Of a DNA stretch of 64,000 nucleotides, positions 35,922 to 43,718 are shown piece after piece. Made by a program: the position numbers and the translations under genes. Numbering within the stretch: position 1 is the first letter of the stretch; each line of letters opens with the position of its first letter. The notes beneath the pieces were generated by a model, which saw nothing but the letters and a program-made list of their open reading frames with translations, did no database searches and had not been told where the DNA came from. The DNA comes from VAZQ01 sp963817015 (lineage in GTDB: Bacteria; Pseudomonadota; Alphaproteobacteria; Rhizobiales; Xanthobacteraceae), in NCBI GenBank assembly GCA_963817015.1, contig CAWFMV010000007.1, positions 124,001 through 188,000 of the forward strand, in the 5' to 3' direction.

Positions 35922-37412
35922 ATGTCAATCAATCAAACATTGGGCAGGCGCGTGCGACAATTTCTGATCGTAGTTGGCAGTTCGCTCGTTGGCATCATTC
36001 TCGCTTTGTGGCTCGCCATCGTCATTTTCAAGCCCGGCCCGGCAGGCCGGATCGTATTGGCCGCTGGTGGCGGAGGCGGCGCCTACGAGCAGCTTGCCGA
36101 GACCTGGAAGCGCGAGCTTGCCCGCTTCGGCGTCAAACTCGAGCTGCGGTCGAATCTCCAGGGTCTGGACGTCCTGCAGGCGCTTGCGGCCGACGACGAC
36201 CGAATTGACGGCGGCATCCTGAAAGGCGGCATCGCCGGCAGTCTGCAGGGACGCATGGCCACGCCGTCCGAGCGGGATTTGCACGACAGGCAGGTTTCGA
36301 AGATCCAATCCATTGGCCGCCTGTTCTACGAGCCGATCTGGATCTTTTATCGAGGGCCCAGTCTGGTCAGGAGCGTCGGCGAATTTAAAGGCCGGCGCAT
36401 CATGGTCGGCACGCCTGAGAGCGGCACACGCCGCATCGCCGCGTTGCTGCTCAAGGCCAACGGCGTGACCGCGGAGAACTCCACCTTCATCGAGCAGGAC
36501 TTCCCGGCTGATGCCAAGCCTTTGACCGCCGACGGCGCCGATGTCGCCTTTGTGGCACTGCCTCCCGATTCCAAGAAGGTTCAGGACCTTCTGCGCGCGC
36601 CCGACATTCTGCTGATGGACTTCTCCGCCGAGGCGGACGCCTACGTGACGCGCTTCCCCTTTCTGTCGAAGCTCGTCATGTCGCGCGGGTCGGTTGAATT
36701 TGATCCCGACATCCCTTCGGCCGACATCACCCTTCTGGCCAGCGCTCCTGCCCTCGTGGTGCAAAAGGATCTTCATCCCGCATTGGTGAGCCTGCTCACC
36801 CACGCGGCCTCGGTCAATCCAAAGCCTGGCTTCGATCCGTCTGGCGAGCCAATTCTGTTCTTTCGTGCCGGCCAGTTTCCCCATGGCAACGATCCGGAGT
36901 ACGAAATCGATCCGGACTCCCGCGCTTACTACAAGACCGGTGAGCTGCCTTCGATTCTACGCGCAGTCGGCCCGCTCAACGCCAGCATGGGCATCCCGTT
37001 CTGGGTGACGGCGTTTGCGTTCTCCAACACGACCAAGATCATCCTGCTCGCGATTCCGATCCTGTCGATCGCGATCCCGCTGTCGCGGTTCCTGCCGCTG
37101 CTCTACACCTGGATGGTCCGCCAGCGGCTGCTGCGATGGTACGACCGGCTCAAGGAGCTCGAGTTCACGCTCGACCACAGCCCTTCGGCCGAGCAGGTCG
37201 CCGAAGTGGATGCGGGATTGAAGCGGATCGATCGCGCCGTGCAGCGACTGAAGCTCCCGCGGCACTATTCCGATCAGCTCTACAATCTCAGGAGCCACAT
37301 CGAGCTGGTCGCCCAGAAGCTCACGCCGAAGCCGGCGGTCGCTGTTGCGGCAAGGCCATCGAGCGGCGCGGCCGACAAGGCTATGGCCGCGGCGCACTCG
37401 GCGTCCGATTGA
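35922..37412 (+). CDS. TAXI-family solute-binding protein with two membrane anchors
   Basis: 496 residues. One N-terminal membrane helix (FLIVVGSSLVGIILALWLAI), then a TAXI-type TRAP binding domain (about 40-340: RIVLAAGGGGGAYEQLAETW, VGEFKGRRIMVGTPESGTRR, NSTFIEQDFPADAKPLTADG). Unusually, there follows a hydrophobic C-terminal region (about 360-400: TKIILLAIPILSIAIPLSRF) and a charged coiled-coil tail (WYDRLKELEFTLDHSPSAEQ). Most TAXI proteins are freely soluble after signal cleavage; this one is tethered at both ends and no TRAP permease is adjacent. The last 32 bases overlap the convergent next gene. Confidence 0.83.
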   Translation: MSINQTLGRRVRQFLIVVGSSLVGIILALWLAIVIFKPGPAGRIVLAAGGGGGAYEQLAETWKRELARFGVKLELRSNLQGLDVLQALAADDDRIDGGILKGGIAGSLQGRMATPSERDLHDRQVSKIQSIGRLFYEPIWIFYRGPSLVRSVGEFKGRRIMVGTPESGTRRIAALLLKANGVTAENSTFIEQDFPADAKPLTADGADVAFVALPPDSKKVQDLLRAPDILLMDFSAEADAYVTRFPFLSKLVMSRGSVEFDPDIPSADITLLASAPALVVQKDLHPALVSLLTHAASVNPKPGFDPSGEPILFFRAGQFPHGNDPEYEIDPDSRAYYKTGELPSILRAVGPLNASMGIPFWVTAFAFSNTTKIILLAIPILSIAIPLSRFLPLLYTWMVRQRLLRWYDRLKELEFTLDHSPSAEQVAEVDAGLKRIDRAVQRLKLPRHYSDQLYNLRSHIELVAQKLTPKPAVAVAARPSSGAADKAMAAAHSASD

Positions 37413-38235
37413 AATACTGCAAGTCGGGCGACGGCTGATCCTTGCGCGTGGGCATGAGCTTGCCCTCGCCGCTCAAGAGATACGTCTGGTTCTCGATGAC
37501 GACATAGGGGTTGCCCTCGGTGCAGGTATGGTCCACCCAGAGGACCTCTTTGGTTCGGCGATAGCGCTTGAGCACCGACCACGGCCGCGTCAGCGAATTG
37601 TCGATGGTGGTCATCTCGTTGCGCAAGATGCCAGGATCGGCCTTGTCGATGGAGAGACGTTCCTTGATCACCGCCTCGTTGTCGTCGGCCATCGGCATTC
37701 CGGTCTGATCCCAGATCTTGGGGCCGCGGATGTTGCGCGTCTCGATCTCGAGCAGATCGTAGCGGCCGTCGCCGTCGGTATCGCGCCATTGCCCGATCGA
37801 ATAGCCGAGGAAGGTCGGCTCGTATTTCGCCGGCCAGGCGCGGCCATCGGTGTAGATCCGGCGCGGCGCGAAGGTCATCTGGTCGAACAGGATGTGCGTC
37901 ACCGACCGCCCGATCGCAAACTCGATGTACGAAACCCCGCTCATGGTCCGCGGCATCGTCGACGGAAAGCACCGGTAGTTGTTGTCGACGCCAAAGCCGT
38001 TGGCATCGATCTCTCGCTTGTTCGCCTCGTATTTGGCCTGATACTCGGGCTTGAGCGGCGCTTCCTGGCGGCCGAGCGGCTTCGACGGATCGTAACGCGG
38101 CACGCCTCCGTCCGGCACGCGGCTCCATTGGCCGGACCAGTCGGGATAGGCGGTTTCATCGTGCGCGAGCGCCGGCGCGGTCATCAGCGCCAGCAGCACA
38201 AGGACGGCGGCGGAAGTCGAGATTTGCGTCTGCAT
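37381..38235 (-). CDS. Exported protein of unknown function
   Basis: 284 residues with a signal peptide (SAAVLVLLALMTAPALAHDE). The mature part begins YPDWSGQWSRVPDGGVPRYD, then PPLKPEYQAKYEANKREI-like text, CFPSTMPRTMSGVSYIEFAI, and EVLWVDHTCTEGNPYVVIEN. I have seen such WSGQW...P..PG exported proteins often in Bradyrhizobium-like genomes but know no function. Start MQTQIST just before the signal. Convergent with, and overlapping by 32 bases, the TAXI gene. Confidence 0.78.
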   Translation of the reverse strand: MQTQISTSAAVLVLLALMTAPALAHDETAYPDWSGQWSRVPDGGVPRYDPSKPLGRQEAPLKPEYQAKYEANKREIDANGFGVDNNYRCFPSTMPRTMSGVSYIEFAIGRSVTHILFDQMTFAPRRIYTDGRAWPAKYEPTFLGYSIGQWRDTDGDGRYDLLEIETRNIRGPKIWDQTGMPMADDNEAVIKERLSIDKADPGILRNEMTTIDNSLTRPWSVLKRYRRTKEVLWVDHTCTEGNPYVVIENQTYLLSGEGKLMPTRKDQPSPDLQYFNRTPSAPRP

Positions 38236-38374
38236 CGGAGCTTTTTTCTGGAGTTGCTGCCGCAAACCTAAAGCGGATTCCGGTCGGTTTAAACCGGCCG
38301 CAAGCATGCCCTGCACGCCTGATGCAACGACAGGATGCGCAAAAAGACCCCGAAGGATCGCCACGCGTGCGCCA

Positions 38375-39982
38375 CTACGCCGACTTGCGCAAGGGCGCTT
38401 CAAGCGCGGGCGCGGCCTGCTGCTGGCGCGCCGAGTAGAACGAGGCGTTCTGCTCGCCGCGTAGAGCCTCGCGCGTAAACTCGATCAGGTGGTGGCCCAC
38501 GAATGCCATCGCGAACGCCATATCGACCTGACCATGCGCGAGCGCCTGACGCGCCGCGCGCCAGAACGGCCGACGGTAGTTCGATTTGATGCCAATGAAG
38601 TAGAGAATCCTGAGCGCAAAGATCGCCCCGAATTTCACGTTCGCCCAGGTCAGCCGGCCGCGCGCCGGCGGGCTGATCCGATGGACATAGGTCATCTCGA
38701 CCTGATCGACAAAGCGCGCGAACAGCCGCTCCGGATCATAGGCGCGCGCGACCGCGCGCCGCCAGAGGCCGACAACGTCGTCGTAGGGCCGCAGGAACCG
38801 CACATTGCTTTCGAGCGCCGGGTCGTCAACGATCCTGTCGGCACGTGCAAGCCGCTCCCAGAGCGGTGTCTTGGGCAGCGCCTGCAAGAGATTGATGGTC
38901 AGGATGGGGATGCGCGACAGGTCAATGAAATCGGCGAGCCGCGCCTCGGTGTCGGGCGAGTCGGTGTCGAGGCCGAGGATGATGCCGGCGGTCACTTCGA
39001 GGCCATAGCGGTTGAGAGTCTCGATCGCCTGCATCATCGGCAGCGCGATGTTCTGCTCCTTGCGCATCGCCTTGAGCGCATCGGTCTCCGGCGTCTCGAT
39101 GCCGACGAAGATGCCCTTGAAAGACGCCTCTCGCATCAGCGCAAGGATGTCCGTCTGCTTGGCGATGTTGAGCGTCGCCTCGCAGGAGAACTGCAGCGGA
39201 TAGCCATGCTGCTTCTGCCAGGCGACGAGATGCGGCAACATCTCGCGCGTCGCCTTGCGGTTGCCGATGAAATTGTCGTCGACGAAATAGACCGCGGGCG
39301 GATGCGGCTGTGCCCGCATGGCGTCAAGCTCGGCGATGATCTGCTGAGGCGATTTGAGCCGCGGCTGGCGGCCGTAGAGGCCCGGGATATCGCAGAACTC
39401 GCAGCGATAGGGACAGCCGCTCGAGAACTGCAGCGTCAGCATCAGATAGTTGCGCAACGCAATGAGATCGTAAGCCGGAATCGGAAAGTCGGTGAGTGCA
39501 AGTCGCTCGTCAGTCTCGAAGCGCATCTGCGCGGCGGGCGGCGCGACGCCCGCGTCGAGCCGCGCGATCAGGGCATCGGTGGCGTCACCCAGCTCGCCAA
39601 TGTGCAGATAGTCGATCTCCGGATACATCTCGGGCGAGGCCGACACCGACGGACCGCCAAGCGCCACCACCTTGCCGGCCGCGTGCGCACGGCGGGCGAT
39701 GTCGCGGATCTGCGGCGCCTGGATATGCATGCCGGAGACGAGAACGACATCGGCCCAAGCGAGGTCGGCCGCACTCGCGGGTTTGATGTTCTCGTCGATA
39801 AATCGCACCGGCCATTGCGCCGGCATATAGGCTGCAATCAACAGCAGCCCCTGAGGCGGCATGAAGGCACGCACGCCCGGCATCAGCTTGTAGGCATGCG
39901 AGAAGGTGCCGAACGAGGGGGCATAAGCGGGGAAGACGCAGAGCACGCGCCGGGGGTGGGCGACAGTCACGGACGTTCGCAT
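38375..39982 (-). CDS. hpnP: B12-binding radical SAM protein, HpnP-like (hopanoid C-2 methylase family)
   Basis: 535 residues. N-terminal B12-binding region (VLCVFPAYAPSFGTFSHAYK, MPPQGLLLIAAYMP, ALGGPSVSASPEMYPEIDYL), radical SAM cluster SSGCPYRCEFCDIPGLYGR, then YFVDDNFIGNRKATREMLPH, GIFVGIETPETDALKAMRKE and a DUF4070-type end (AVARAYDPERLFARFVDQVE). The gene name rests on recall: this text is very close to Rhodopseudomonas HpnP, which makes 2-methylhopanoids. Other DUF4070 radical SAM enzymes are alternatives, and no shc or hpn gene is in the window. No frameshift. Confidence 0.65.
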   Translation of the reverse strand: MRTSVTVAHPRRVLCVFPAYAPSFGTFSHAYKLMPGVRAFMPPQGLLLIAAYMPAQWPVRFIDENIKPASAADLAWADVVLVSGMHIQAPQIRDIARRAHAAGKVVALGGPSVSASPEMYPEIDYLHIGELGDATDALIARLDAGVAPPAAQMRFETDERLALTDFPIPAYDLIALRNYLMLTLQFSSGCPYRCEFCDIPGLYGRQPRLKSPQQIIAELDAMRAQPHPPAVYFVDDNFIGNRKATREMLPHLVAWQKQHGYPLQFSCEATLNIAKQTDILALMREASFKGIFVGIETPETDALKAMRKEQNIALPMMQAIETLNRYGLEVTAGIILGLDTDSPDTEARLADFIDLSRIPILTINLLQALPKTPLWERLARADRIVDDPALESNVRFLRPYDDVVGLWRRAVARAYDPERLFARFVDQVEMTYVHRISPPARGRLTWANVKFGAIFALRILYFIGIKSNYRRPFWRAARQALAHGQVDMAFAMAFVGHHLIEFTREALRGEQNASFYSARQQQAAPALEAPLRKSA

Positions 39983-40153
39983 TGCAGCCTCGCTCCGATT
40001 CTGACGGTAGACTGTGTCAGAGAAAGCGCAACGGGCGAATTGGTTCGACCGGGGCAGCATAAACTCTACAAAGGCAGCGTAAACTCTATAGAAATCGCGT
40101 GAGAGCGCGCCCGTCGCAATTGCGACGCATCGTTGCACTCGGATGGCGGAACC

Positions 40154-40819
40154 ATGGCATATGCCCCCAATCAACGGCACGTTGACATTGCCTTCTCCTC
40201 GGGAAGCCTTCTCCAGCGCGGCACTCCCCACGAATTCCAGCGTCTTGAGATCGGCCAACTTGTCGTCACGTCCGGTGCCTTGGCCGCGTCGGACCCCTTT
40301 GTCTTCCCTGATCCTCCGGCATTCACGCAGTCCATACCCGCCGGCCGGTATCCGGTATCGGTCGCAGTCGCCTGTAATGGAACAGGCGACGAGCGCGACG
40401 AACGCGTGGCGTTCGCGCGGGTCGAGCTGTCCAATTTGCCGGTTGTCTCTTGGACAATGGCATTGACTGGGCGCCAAGACCCATCCGGGCTCGAGCACGA
40501 TGGCTATTTTGGCTACGGCGTGGACGCCGGCACCGGCTGCTTCATGGACCCGGTCGCGGGTCGGCTCCTTGCCGACCGAATGGAAAAGGATGACGAATAT
40601 TTCAACGCGATCATAGAGGGGATGGAGACGACGTACAGGAACACTCGATCCTGGTTTGATTGGCGCCCGTCATCCGAGCGCGACGAGAACATCATCTGCT
40701 TCTCATCCGGCTGGGGTGATGGCAGCTATCCCTCTTTCTTCGGATTCTCCGCGGACGGCCGCGTATGCACGCTGCTGACTGATTTCTTTCTTCTGACCGA
40801 TACAGAGAACGCCGAATAG
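40154..40819 (+). CDS. DUF4241 family protein
   Basis: About 221 residues. Diagnostic DUF4241 text: IPAGRYPVSVAVACNGTGDE, RVAFARVELSNLPVVSWTMA and FGYGVDAGTGCFMDPVAGRL, then FSSGWGDGSYPSFFGFSADG. I start at MAYAPNQ rather than the TTG 21 bases upstream. Members are scattered through bacteria, and some lie in polymorphic-toxin immunity contexts; nothing next to this gene shows a toxin. No frameshift. Confidence 0.8.
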   Translation: MAYAPNQRHVDIAFSSGSLLQRGTPHEFQRLEIGQLVVTSGALAASDPFVFPDPPAFTQSIPAGRYPVSVAVACNGTGDERDERVAFARVELSNLPVVSWTMALTGRQDPSGLEHDGYFGYGVDAGTGCFMDPVAGRLLADRMEKDDEYFNAIIEGMETTYRNTRSWFDWRPSSERDENIICFSSGWGDGSYPSFFGFSADGRVCTLLTDFFLLTDTENAE

Positions 40820-40947
40820 TTGCGCACAGCATCTGGTCCTGACCCAACGACATTGTTGTCACACGTCTGCATCCCGGACTTCTGCACCGCCATACGTGCG
40901 ACAGGTGAGCTTATCATCGCGGCATTGAAAGTCTCCGGAGATCATCC

Positions 40948-41358
40948 ATGAAGCCAAACCTGTTTCTGATTGCGATCACGCTGCTCAACGCCGGCATGCT
41001 GACCATGTCATTCATTCAAAATCGCTCCGCTGTCCTGACGCCTGCTGGCGACCAAATTCTTCGCGGTCGCGGGCTCCAGATCGTGGATGACTCCGGCAAT
41101 GTGCGCGCCAGCATCCAGATAATGCCGCCAAGCCGACAACAAGACGGAACCGTGTCGGCTGAGGCGGTGCTGTTGCGCTTGATTACCGAACGGGGCCGCC
41201 CCTCGGTCAAGATCAGCACATCGGAGCAACAGTCGGGGATGTCGCTGACAGGGCCGACCGGAACGAGCCACACCTATGTTCAGGCGCTTGCTGGCAGCTC
41301 CTCCAGCGCCGTCGTGGTCCGCAGCGAGGACGGCGGCGAGCGCAGGATCGAGCCGTAG
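40948..41358 (+). CDS. Small membrane-anchored or exported protein, unknown
   Basis: 136 residues: N-terminal hydrophobic segment (NLFLIAITLLNAGMLTMSFI) that could be a signal or anchor, then a beta-rich stretch (RGLQIVDDSGNVRASIQIMP, LLRLITERGRPSVKISTSEQ). No family recognised. A purine-rich GGAGATC precedes the ATG. Lower GC than neighbours. Confidence 0.7.
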   Translation: MKPNLFLIAITLLNAGMLTMSFIQNRSAVLTPAGDQILRGRGLQIVDDSGNVRASIQIMPPSRQQDGTVSAEAVLLRLITERGRPSVKISTSEQQSGMSLTGPTGTSHTYVQALAGSSSSAVVVRSEDGGERRIEP

Positions 41359-41607
41359 CCACCGAGCGCATACCGATCGCGCTCACGGCCGGGTCTCCAG
41401 CCACCTCTCCGGGAGCGACATGATGATCGCACTGCTGCTCATGCGTTTCCTGTTCTTGTTGTCATCGGGGTACGGCTGATCCGGAAAGCGCTTGGGCAAT
41501 AGCCCACTTGCGCGACCTTGCGGGCAGCGCACCGTTTCCGATTCCGCTCTCGTTTCAAACACGCTATGCTTCCGTGCTCATAACAATGAACACGGGGAGT
41601 AACGCTC

Positions 41608-42852
41608 ATGCGCCGACGTATGATGGCCGCCCTTGTCATACTTCCAATGACATTCGCACTCGCAAGCAGCGCCGCCCAGGCGCAAGACCGCACGCGCGCC
41701 GGCGCACTGATCGATCAGAAGCTGCGCGAGGCGGTCGAGCGCAAGCAGGTGCCGGGCGTCGTCGCGCTCGTCACCGATCGCAAGGGCGTCGTCTATCAGG
41801 GCGCGTTCGGAGTGGCCGATGTCGCGACCGGCCGCCCTCTAGCGGCCGATGCGCTGTTCCGGATCGCATCGATGACCAAGGCGATCACCTCGACGGCGCT
41901 CATGCAGCTCGTCGAGCAGGGCAAGCTCACGCTCGACGATCCGGTCGAGAAGCATCTTCCCGAGATGGCGAAGCTGCCGGTGTTCGACTCCTTCGATGCC
42001 AAGACCGGAAACTATCATCTTCACATCACGTCAAAGCCGATGACGGTGCGGCATGTGCTCACCCACACATCAGGTCTCGGCTATCCGTTCACCAGCGCGA
42101 CCTTGCGCGACTTCAAGCCGCGTGCGGGCGAAACTTACGCGGACGGCCCGCTGCTGTTCGAGCCGGGCGAGAAGTGGTGGTACGGAACGAGCACGGACAT
42201 CGTCGGGCGCCTGGTCGAAAAGCACTCAGGCCAGAAGCTCGAGGACTATTTCCGCCAGCACATCTTCACGCCACTCAAGATGACCGACACCTCCTACAAC
42301 GTGCCGGAGGCAAAGGCGCGCGCGGCTCGTCGCCGCGCAGCAGCGCGACGGCGATCGTATGGACGGCGCGATCGTCAAGCAGGCGCGCAGCCGGCGCTCA
42401 CTATCGCGCAGCCGATCGGCGGCGGCGGACTGGCCTCGACCGCCAGCGACTACGGCCGCTTCGTGCGCATGCTGCTCAATGGCGGCGAGCTCGACGGCGC
42501 CCGCGTGCTCAAGGCCGAGACGGTCGCACTCATGGGCCAGAACCACATCGGCAACGTTTCGGTGCCGGCGCTGGCGTCGGCGCTGCCGCGCAGCCGAGAC
42601 TTCACATTCGTGGCGGATGGTCGCGACAAGTTCGGGCTGGGCTTCATGATCACCACCGATCACGTGCCCGGCAAGCGCTCGGCCGGCAGCTTGAGCTGGG
42701 GCGGCATCAACAACACCTATTTCTGGGTCGATCAGAGCCGCGGCATCGCGGGCGTGATCATGATGCAGTACCTGCCGTTTTCCGACCCTTCGGCGCTCGC
42801 GGTCTACGACGCCTTCGAGCGCGCTGCCTATCAGCTCGCCGACGGCATGTGA
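41608..42852 (+). CDS. Exported serine hydrolase of the beta-lactamase family
   Basis: About 414 residues, signal peptide LVILPMTFALASSAAQAQ. Catalytic SxxK in RIASMTKAITSTAL, the YxN-type Tyr in WWYGTSTDIVGRLVEKHSGQ, and a late GGxx element in SLSWGGINNTYFWVDQSRGI. It fits class C beta-lactamase/esterase (EstB-like) hydrolases rather than true antibiotic lactamases. About 20 residues near 42328-42390 read as an Arg-rich tract, but a neighbouring frame reads RLVAAQQRDGDRMDGAIVKQ, so two compensating indels probably misread that part only. Confidence 0.85.
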   Translation: MRRRMMAALVILPMTFALASSAAQAQDRTRAGALIDQKLREAVERKQVPGVVALVTDRKGVVYQGAFGVADVATGRPLAADALFRIASMTKAITSTALMQLVEQGKLTLDDPVEKHLPEMAKLPVFDSFDAKTGNYHLHITSKPMTVRHVLTHTSGLGYPFTSATLRDFKPRAGETYADGPLLFEPGEKWWYGTSTDIVGRLVEKHSGQKLEDYFRQHIFTPLKMTDTSYNVPEAKARAARRRAAARRRSYGRRDRQAGAQPALTIAQPIGGGGLASTASDYGRFVRMLLNGGELDGARVLKAETVALMGQNHIGNVSVPALASALPRSRDFTFVADGRDKFGLGFMITTDHVPGKRSAGSLSWGGINNTYFWVDQSRGIAGVIMMQYLPFSDPSALAVYDAFERAAYQLADGM

Positions 42853-42887
42853 GGGGGATTGGTCGCAGCCGCGGAAGTGCAATCAGC

Positions 42888-42913
42888 GCCAGGTTGGCGC
42901 AAGCCAACCTGGC
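42888..42913. terminator. Perfect hairpin with GCAA tetraloop after the serine hydrolase
   Basis: GCCAGGTTGGC - GCAA - GCCAACCTGGC, an 11-bp stem with a GNRA-type loop, 36 bases after the stop codon. There is no T-run, so a pause or processing site, or a small protein target, is as likely as intrinsic termination. Confidence 0.55.
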
Positions 42914-43126
42914 CGCACGGCGAGCTGATGTGGCTTCCTCGGCAGCTCTTTCGGGCATTCCACTACATCTCTGGTATTATAGAACCCTCTCATACCAGCG
43001 CGTCCTGAAACCATAGGTCGCACAATCGATAAACTCGCGCGCGAGAGCCGTGCTAGCATGCACGCGCTGGCAGCGTCACAACACGAGATCGGCGTGTGCA
43101 CCAGGGTTTGGCAGGAATAGGCCTTC

Positions 43127-43507
43127 GTGAGTCCTTCACCAGATGACATCCGTGGCCGGCGCATCCTGATCGCCGAAGACGAGGCCATGATCGCGCTTGA
43201 CCTCGAGAGCGTTCTGCAGGACCTCGGCTGCGAGATCATCGGCCCGGTGGCGAATGTCGAAGATATTGTGGAGCAATGTGAAGCCCATCATCCGGATGGC
43301 GCGCTTCTGGACATCAATCTGCGCGGCAAGCAGGTGTTCGCAGTGCTTCCGCGGCTCATTCAGCAGGGCGTGCCGGTCATCATCACGTCCGGATATGATG
43401 ACGTTACGCTGATCCCACAGGATTTTCGTGAGCTGCCGCGCATCTCCAAACCGTTCAACCAGACGGCTCTGCGTGAGCTCTGCGTCACGGTTTTTGCGAA
43501 GCGCTAG
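43127..43507 (+). CDS. Stand-alone response regulator receiver protein
   Basis: 126 residues, GTG start. Receiver fold with acidic pair in ILIAEDEAMIALDLESVLQD, phospho-acceptor Asp in DGALLDINLRGKQVFAV, Thr/Ser in VPVIITSGYDD, and the Lys in PRISKPFNQTALREL. There is no output domain, so it is a CheY-like signal relay. A histidine kinase is not adjacent. No frameshift. Confidence 0.92.
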   Translation: MSPSPDDIRGRRILIAEDEAMIALDLESVLQDLGCEIIGPVANVEDIVEQCEAHHPDGALLDINLRGKQVFAVLPRLIQQGVPVIITSGYDDVTLIPQDFRELPRISKPFNQTALRELCVTVFAKR

Positions 43508-43718
43508 ACACTGCGCGCAAAAAGTTCCCCGCACCAGTTTGCTTAAGGAGCCACTTTTTCAGGCAGGGCCGGCGCCAACTCGCCCGCCCAGGCCAGGGGG
43601 GTCGGCTCTTGGACCACCGATCAGGCTTATGGATCATCGGGCGATCGGCATTGCTATCCGGTCACCGCTGCCTATATTGCGCCGCAACGCGGACTGACCC
43701 CATACGGATTCCTTAATA

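Noticed and set aside
38489..40102. Long plus-strand frame (537 codons) opposite the radical SAM gene
   Set aside because: Shadow; the opposite strand has the CxxxCxxC cluster and B12 region.
41420..41479. 19-codon hydrophobic frame MMIALLLMRFLFLLSSGYG before the serine hydrolase
   Set aside because: Could be a leader peptide, but is too short to support without conservation data.
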